Part shown: positions 61,028-64,000 of the stretch, in pieces
How positions within the stretch are numbered: the stretch's first letter is position 1
Layout: each line of letters opens with the position of its first letter
Assembly: GCA_023434025.1 (NCBI GenBank)
Contig: JAEYTL010000018.1
Span: forward strand, 62,001-126,000
Length of the DNA stretch: 64,000 bases
Source of the DNA: Bacteroidota bacterium
GTDB taxonomy: Bacteria > Bacteroidota > Bacteroidia > Flavobacteriales > Flavobacteriaceae
Direction: 5' to 3'
The notes under the pieces: generated by a model
Database searches by the model: none
Seen by the model: only the letters and a program-made list of their open reading frames with translations
What the model was told of the DNA's origin: nothing
Position numbers and translations under genes: made by a program

Positions 61028-61559
61028 AAACTGAAAATTTATTAACCCAAATTACCCATAACAAAAAAACAACCCCATAAATAAACAACGGAAAAAGCAC
61101 ACCATGCAAAAGATGCTCATATTGCGGATAATGATATAAAGCAATAGCTATCAAGGCTATTCTTATTATATTAAGAAGACCGATGAGCCCCGACCCGGCA
61201 AAAATAAACAATATTGTTTTTTGCCAACTCCCTTTAAAGGCCATCACAAAAGCTATAAAAAGAATTATTACACTAATGGCATTACAACCCTCTACTATTC
61301 TGGCTACATTTTTTTCTTCAACAAAAAGTATATTCGCGTTTTGTTTAGGGTGAGGCTCTAAATGCGAACCATACCCAAAAAGTTCAATGCATTTTTGAGT
61401 CTGAACACTAACCAATTCTGTTAAGGAGTCAACTTCATTAGAAGATGCATCAAAAGATTTCAAAAAATACTGATAAACAGAAGTCAAAAGAACATAACTC
61501 AAAAAAAATTTCAGCAGAAAAATCAGAAACGGTTTATATTGATTAAGGTATTTTTTCAA
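60987..61559 (-). CDS. xrtF: Exosortase family protein XrtF
   Basis: This is an inner-membrane cysteine transpeptidase-like protein of 190 residues with about six helices. The exosortase/archaeosortase active site is intact: Cys92 in VEGCNAISV, Arg133 in NIIRIALI and His152 in YEHLLHG. Exosortases process proteins with PEP-CTERM-like tails, but the XrtF target is unknown. The start is TTG at 61559 and no ATG is available. The C-terminus is a run of about nine Gln encoded by the CAA repeat, followed by KA. Confidence 0.92.
   Translation of the reverse strand: MKKYLNQYKPFLIFLLKFFLSYVLLTSVYQYFLKSFDASSNEVDSLTELVSVQTQKCIELFGYGSHLEPHPKQNANILFVEEKNVARIVEGCNAISVIILFIAFVMAFKGSWQKTILFIFAGSGLIGLLNIIRIALIAIALYHYPQYEHLLHGVLFPLFIYGVVFLLWVIWVNKFSVYAQQQQQQQQQKA
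60996..61022. repeat. (CAA)9 microsatellite in two overlapping genes
   Basis: Nine TTG units on the + strand (CAA/AAC on the coding strand) lie inside the overlap of xrtF and its partner gene. They are read as Gln in the first and Asn in the second. Confidence 0.95.
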
Positions 61560-61573
61560 AACAGGATTTTTAA

Positions 61574-61581
61574 CAAAAATA
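61574..61581 (-). promoter_or_regulatory. -7 box of the xrtF gene pair
   Basis: TATTTTTG on the minus strand fits TAnnTTTG and lies 14 bp before the TTG start at 61559, which supports that start. Confidence 0.42.
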
Positions 61582-61607
61582 TGTATTTTTAGGCAGTATC
61601 GATGTTT

Positions 61608-61615
61608 TACCTTTG
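61608..61615 (+). promoter_or_regulatory. -7 box of the GAF-domain gene
   Basis: TACCTTTG is an exact consensus match, 16 bp before the ATG at 61632 and back-to-back with the xrtF promoter. Confidence 0.55.
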
Positions 61616-61631
61616 CAAAAAAATTAATGCT

Positions 61632-62087
61632 ATGAATTTTGAGGCACTAAAACCAAAAGTAACAGAATTACTCATTCGATTTGATATTTCTAAAGAGGAA
61701 AAGCTACAACACCTTTGCCAGCTTTTACATGACAACGTAGCGTATTACAACTGGGTTGGATTTTACTTTGCCGATCACCAGACCAAAACACTCCATTTAG
61801 GCCCCTACGTTGGTGCAGAAACGGAGCATACTGTTATTCCGTTTGGAAAAGGAATCTGCGGCCAGGTAGCCGTTTCCAATCAAAATTTTGTTGTACCGGA
61901 TGTTGCTGCCCAAGACAATTATATTGCCTGTAGTTTTACCGTACAATCTGAAATTGTAGTTCCTCTTTTTGTCAACGGGATAAACATTGGACAAATTGAT
62001 ATCGACAGTCATGTTTTGGATCCGTTTACCCGAAAGGATGAGGAGTTTCTGGAATTTGTAAACGAAGAGGTTGCAAAGTTGTTTTAG
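61632..62087 (+). CDS. GAF-domain protein, probable free methionine-(R)-sulfoxide reductase
   Basis: This is a single GAF domain of 151 residues. It has the features of fRMsr enzymes, which reduce free Met-R-sulfoxide: NWVGFYFAD, FGKGICGQVAV with C76, NYIACSFTVQSEIVVPL with C100, and IDSHVLDPF. Two Cys of the catalytic set are visible. The third found in some members is not obvious. It is cytoplasmic and monocistronic, with its own promoter. Confidence 0.88.
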   Translation: MNFEALKPKVTELLIRFDISKEEKLQHLCQLLHDNVAYYNWVGFYFADHQTKTLHLGPYVGAETEHTVIPFGKGICGQVAVSNQNFVVPDVAAQDNYIACSFTVQSEIVVPLFVNGINIGQIDIDSHVLDPFTRKDEEFLEFVNEEVAKLF

Positions 62088-62093
62088 AAAAAC

Positions 62094-62123
62094 TTGTTGA
62101 TTCAAAAAATAAAATTACCTTTG
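62094..62123 (+). promoter_or_regulatory. rpsO promoter
   Basis: TTG at 62094-62096 and TACCTTTG at 62116-62123 are spaced by exactly 19 bp, a textbook Bacteroidota promoter. The 55-nt leader after it holds a small hairpin (ATTGAGA-AAA-TCTCAAT, 62131-62147) that might serve S15 autoregulation. Confidence 0.7.
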
Positions 62124-62178
62124 CAACCGAATTGAGAAAATCTCAATCATACATAATAATCATTTAAATAATATTGGA

Positions 62179-62448
62179 ATGTATTTAACTAAAGAGACAA
62201 AAGCTGACATCTTCACTAAACATGGGGGAAAAGCTGAGAACACTGGTTCTGCTGAAGGACAAATCGCATTGTTCACATTCAGAATCAACCATTTGACCGA
62301 ACACTTAAAAAAGAATCGTCACGATTACAACACGGAGCGTTCATTAGTAAAACTAGTAGGTAAAAGAAGAAGCCTTCTTGATTACTTAAAGAAAAAAGAG
62401 ATCAACAGATATCGTGAGATTATCAAAGAATTGAATATTAGAAAATAA
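62179..62448 (+). CDS. rpsO: 30S ribosomal protein S15
   Basis: This primary 16S rRNA-binding protein has 89 residues. Its four-helix family pattern is clear: TGSAEGQIALFTFRINHLTEHLK, then HDYNTERSLVKLVGKRRSLLDYL and a basic C-terminus. It precedes pnp, a common bacterial order, with a terminator-like hairpin between them. Confidence 0.98.
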   Translation: MYLTKETKADIFTKHGGKAENTGSAEGQIALFTFRINHLTEHLKKNRHDYNTERSLVKLVGKRRSLLDYLKKKEINRYREIIKELNIRK

Positions 62449-62456
62449 TCAATAGG

Positions 62457-62482
62457 AAAGAGGTGCGAAAGTGCCTCTTTTT
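62457..62482 (+). terminator. Hairpin between rpsO and pnp
   Basis: AAAGAGGTGC and GTGCCTCTTT pair over 10 bp (two G-U) around a GAAA tetraloop and are followed by T's. It lies 8 bp after rpsO. It may be a full or partial terminator, or an RNase processing site. Confidence 0.7.
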
Positions 62483-62592
62483 GTTTTATATATTTTGAAA
62501 GAAAAAAGTTTGGTTTTTCATTGGGTTACACAACAACTACACACAACAACAACACAACAAAACCTAATATTAATACCAAATTAAGGATTTTT

Positions 62593-64000
62593 ATGATTCC
62601 AAATGTAACGAGAGAGGTTATCGATTTAGGAGATGGACGCACCATTTCGATCGAAACCGGAAAATTAGCGAAACAGGCAGACGGTTCTGTGGTAGTTCGC
62701 TTAGGTGATTGTATGTTGTTAGCAACAGCAGTTTCTGCCAGAACGGCAAACCCAGGGGTTGACTTTTTACCTCTAACCGTTGATTACCGCGAAAAATTTG
62801 CTGCTGCAGGAAGATTTCCCGGTGGATTTTTCAAAAGAGAAGCCCGTCCGAGCGACAGCGAAGTATTAACCATGCGTTTAGTTGACCGTGTATTACGTCC
62901 ACTTTTCCCGGATGATTATCATGCTGAAACACAGGTGATGATTCAGTTGATGTCGCATGACGACAATGTAATGCCGGATGCTTTAGCCGGTTTAGCTGCT
63001 TCTGCAGCATTAGCGGTTTCCGATATTCCTTTCTACAATTTAATTTCGGAAGTTCGGGTAGCCCGGATTGACGGAAAATTTGTCATCAACCCAAGTAAAA
63101 CGCAATTAGAGCAATCTGATATTGATATGATGATCGGTGCTTCGATGGATTCTGTTGCCATGGTGGAAGGTGAGATGAAAGAAATCTCAGAAAAAGAAAT
63201 GGTGGAAGCCATTAAATTTGCTCACGAAGCTATTAAAGTTCAAATTCAAGCACAGGAACGTTTACGAAAAGCCGTAGGCTCTCCGGAATACCGAACTTAT
63301 GAAGGGGAAGTAGAAGATGAAACGGTTTATGTAAAAATTAAAGCCGCTTCTTATGACAAATACTACGCTATTGCCATGGAAGCTTCTGCAAAAAGTGAAA
63401 GAGGCGAAAAATTTGCCTTGGTAAAAGAAGAAGTAAAAGCTTTATTTACCGAAGAAGAATATGCAGAAAATGCAGATTTGGCCGAATTAGTCAGCAAATA
63501 CAACTACAAAACACAAAAAGAAGCTGTTCGTAACGTTATCCTTGAAAAAGGGATTCGTTTAGACGGTAGAAAAACAACGGAAATCAGACCAATTTGGTGT
63601 GAAACAGACTATTTACCTTCCGTACACGGCTCATCTTTGTTTACCCGTGGCGAAACACAGGCATTAGCTACAGTAACATTAGGAACTTCAAGAGAAGCCA
63701 ATGTAATTGACTCACCATCTGAACAAGGTGAAGAAAAATTCTATTTACACTATAACTTTCCCCCTTTCTCAACCGGTGAAGCAAAACCATTAAGAGGAAC
63801 ATCCAGAAGAGAAGTAGGTCACGGAAATCTGGCTCAACGGGCATTGAAAAACATGGTTCCTGCTGATTGTCCCTACACCATCAGAATTGTTTCGGAAGTA
63901 TTGGAATCAAACGGTTCTTCTTCTATGGCAACCGTTTGTGCTGGAACAATGGCTTTGATGGATGCCGGAGTTCAAATGATAAAACCGGTTTCAGGTATTG
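62593..64000 (+). CDS. pnp: Polyribonucleotide nucleotidyltransferase (3' end cut by window)
   Basis: This is the phosphorolytic 3'-5' exoribonuclease of the RNA degradosome; 469 codons are present before the right edge. The first RNase PH domain (about 8-145, with FFKREARPSDSEVLTMRLVDR), the helical linker and most of the second RNase PH domain (ILEKGIRLDGRKTTEIRPIW, HGSSLFTRGETQALATVTLG) are visible. The KH and S1 domains lie outside. The leader 62483-62592 is A+C-rich on the coding strand, with several ACAACAAC stretches and no other recognised signal. Confidence 0.98.
   Translation, partial: MIPNVTREVIDLGDGRTISIETGKLAKQADGSVVVRLGDCMLLATAVSARTANPGVDFLPLTVDYREKFAAAGRFPGGFFKREARPSDSEVLTMRLVDRVLRPLFPDDYHAETQVMIQLMSHDDNVMPDALAGLAASAALAVSDIPFYNLISEVRVARIDGKFVINPSKTQLEQSDIDMMIGASMDSVAMVEGEMKEISEKEMVEAIKFAHEAIKVQIQAQERLRKAVGSPEYRTYEGEVEDETVYVKIKAASYDKYYAIAMEASAKSERGEKFALVKEEVKALFTEEEYAENADLAELVSKYNYKTQKEAVRNVILEKGIRLDGRKTTEIRPIWCETDYLPSVHGSSLFTRGETQALATVTLGTSREANVIDSPSEQGEEKFYLHYNFPPFSTGEAKPLRGTSRREVGHGNLAQRALKNMVPADCPYTIRIVSEVLESNGSSSMATVCAGTMALMDAGVQMIKPVSGI

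Noticed and set aside
60607..61030. TTG repeat considered as a CRISPR-like or phase-variation array
   Set aside because: It is a simple trinucleotide run with no spacers, and the unit length of three cannot shift the frame of either gene.
62525..62562. ACAACAAC stretches in the pnp leader as a tandem repeat system
   Set aside because: The units are irregular and short. They look like an unstructured A+C-rich leader rather than a defined repeat.

Overview
The window comes from a member of the Bacteroidota, almost certainly a Flavobacteriaceae species close to Flavobacterium. The evidence is a complete gldK-gldL-gldM-gldN gliding/type IX secretion operon, an exosortase F (XrtF) gene pair, Bacteroidota-type promoters with the -7 box TAnnTTTG (often TACCTTTG), and lipoproteins of Bacteroidota style. 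No rRNA, tRNA, CRISPR array, insertion sequence or phage gene was seen. The first 13 kb looks visibly richer in G+C than the A+T-rich stretch that follows at 13.5-17.5 kb.

1-13.4 kb: a two-component system (histidine kinase and NarL-type regulator, cut by the left edge), then a GntR-type regulator divergent from a seven-gene galactan/galactose operon. The operon is galM, two GH53 endo-galactanases, a GH2 beta-galactosidase, galK, galT and a vSGLT-like Na+/sugar symporter. Together these cut beta-1,4-galactan to galactose, import it and run the Leloir pathway as far as UDP-galactose. No SusC/SusD pair and no galE is present here. A strong terminator closes the operon.

13.5-17.7 kb: the most unusual region. 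A lipoprotein has a conserved N-terminal part, a Gly/Asn/Pro-rich linker, a pre-toxin segment and a C-terminal Tae4-like peptidoglycan amidase domain. It is followed by a Tai4-like immunity lipoprotein. Downstream lies an orphan cassette that repeats the pre-toxin segment with two compensating frameshifts, ends in a different unrecognised C-terminal domain, and is followed by a 56-residue membrane protein. A second remnant then carries only the C-terminal half of a Tae4-like domain, followed by another small lipoprotein. This is the layout of a polymorphic toxin with spare tip-immunity cassettes, here on a lipoprotein rather than on an Rhs, Cdi or T6SS scaffold.

17.7-30 kb: a secreted leucine-rich-repeat protein, an RND efflux operon (adaptor, pump, outer-membrane channel), a DUF1761 protein, a pterin carbinolamine dehydratase, a GNAT/FemAB-like protein, an ABC-F ATPase, a DUF983 protein and a FAD oxidoreductase. 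30-38.5 kb: topA, an arginase-fold protein lacking half of its metal ligands, and gldKLMN. A tandem 20-bp repeat upstream of gldK also occurs, in the same orientation and phase, upstream of the LRR gene.

38.7-45.7 kb: a housekeeping run of miaB, a sigma-54-type activator, lptE, a TPR protein, secG and groES-groEL. 45.7-47.8 kb: a membrane-anchored AraC regulator and an FN3-like lipoprotein. 47.9-54.6 kb: an inorganic-carbon uptake operon (dabA, dabB, a SulP transporter, a DUF2490 outer-membrane protein). 54.7-58.3 kb: a probable metal-handling cluster (an HYC_CC_PP protein, a TonB receptor, an HMA protein and another small secreted protein). 58.3-64 kb: a beta-CASP metallo-hydrolase with an ATP-cone/nuclease fusion, XrtF and its partner overlapping through a CAA repeat, a GAF-type methionine sulfoxide reductase, rpsO, and pnp cut by the right edge.
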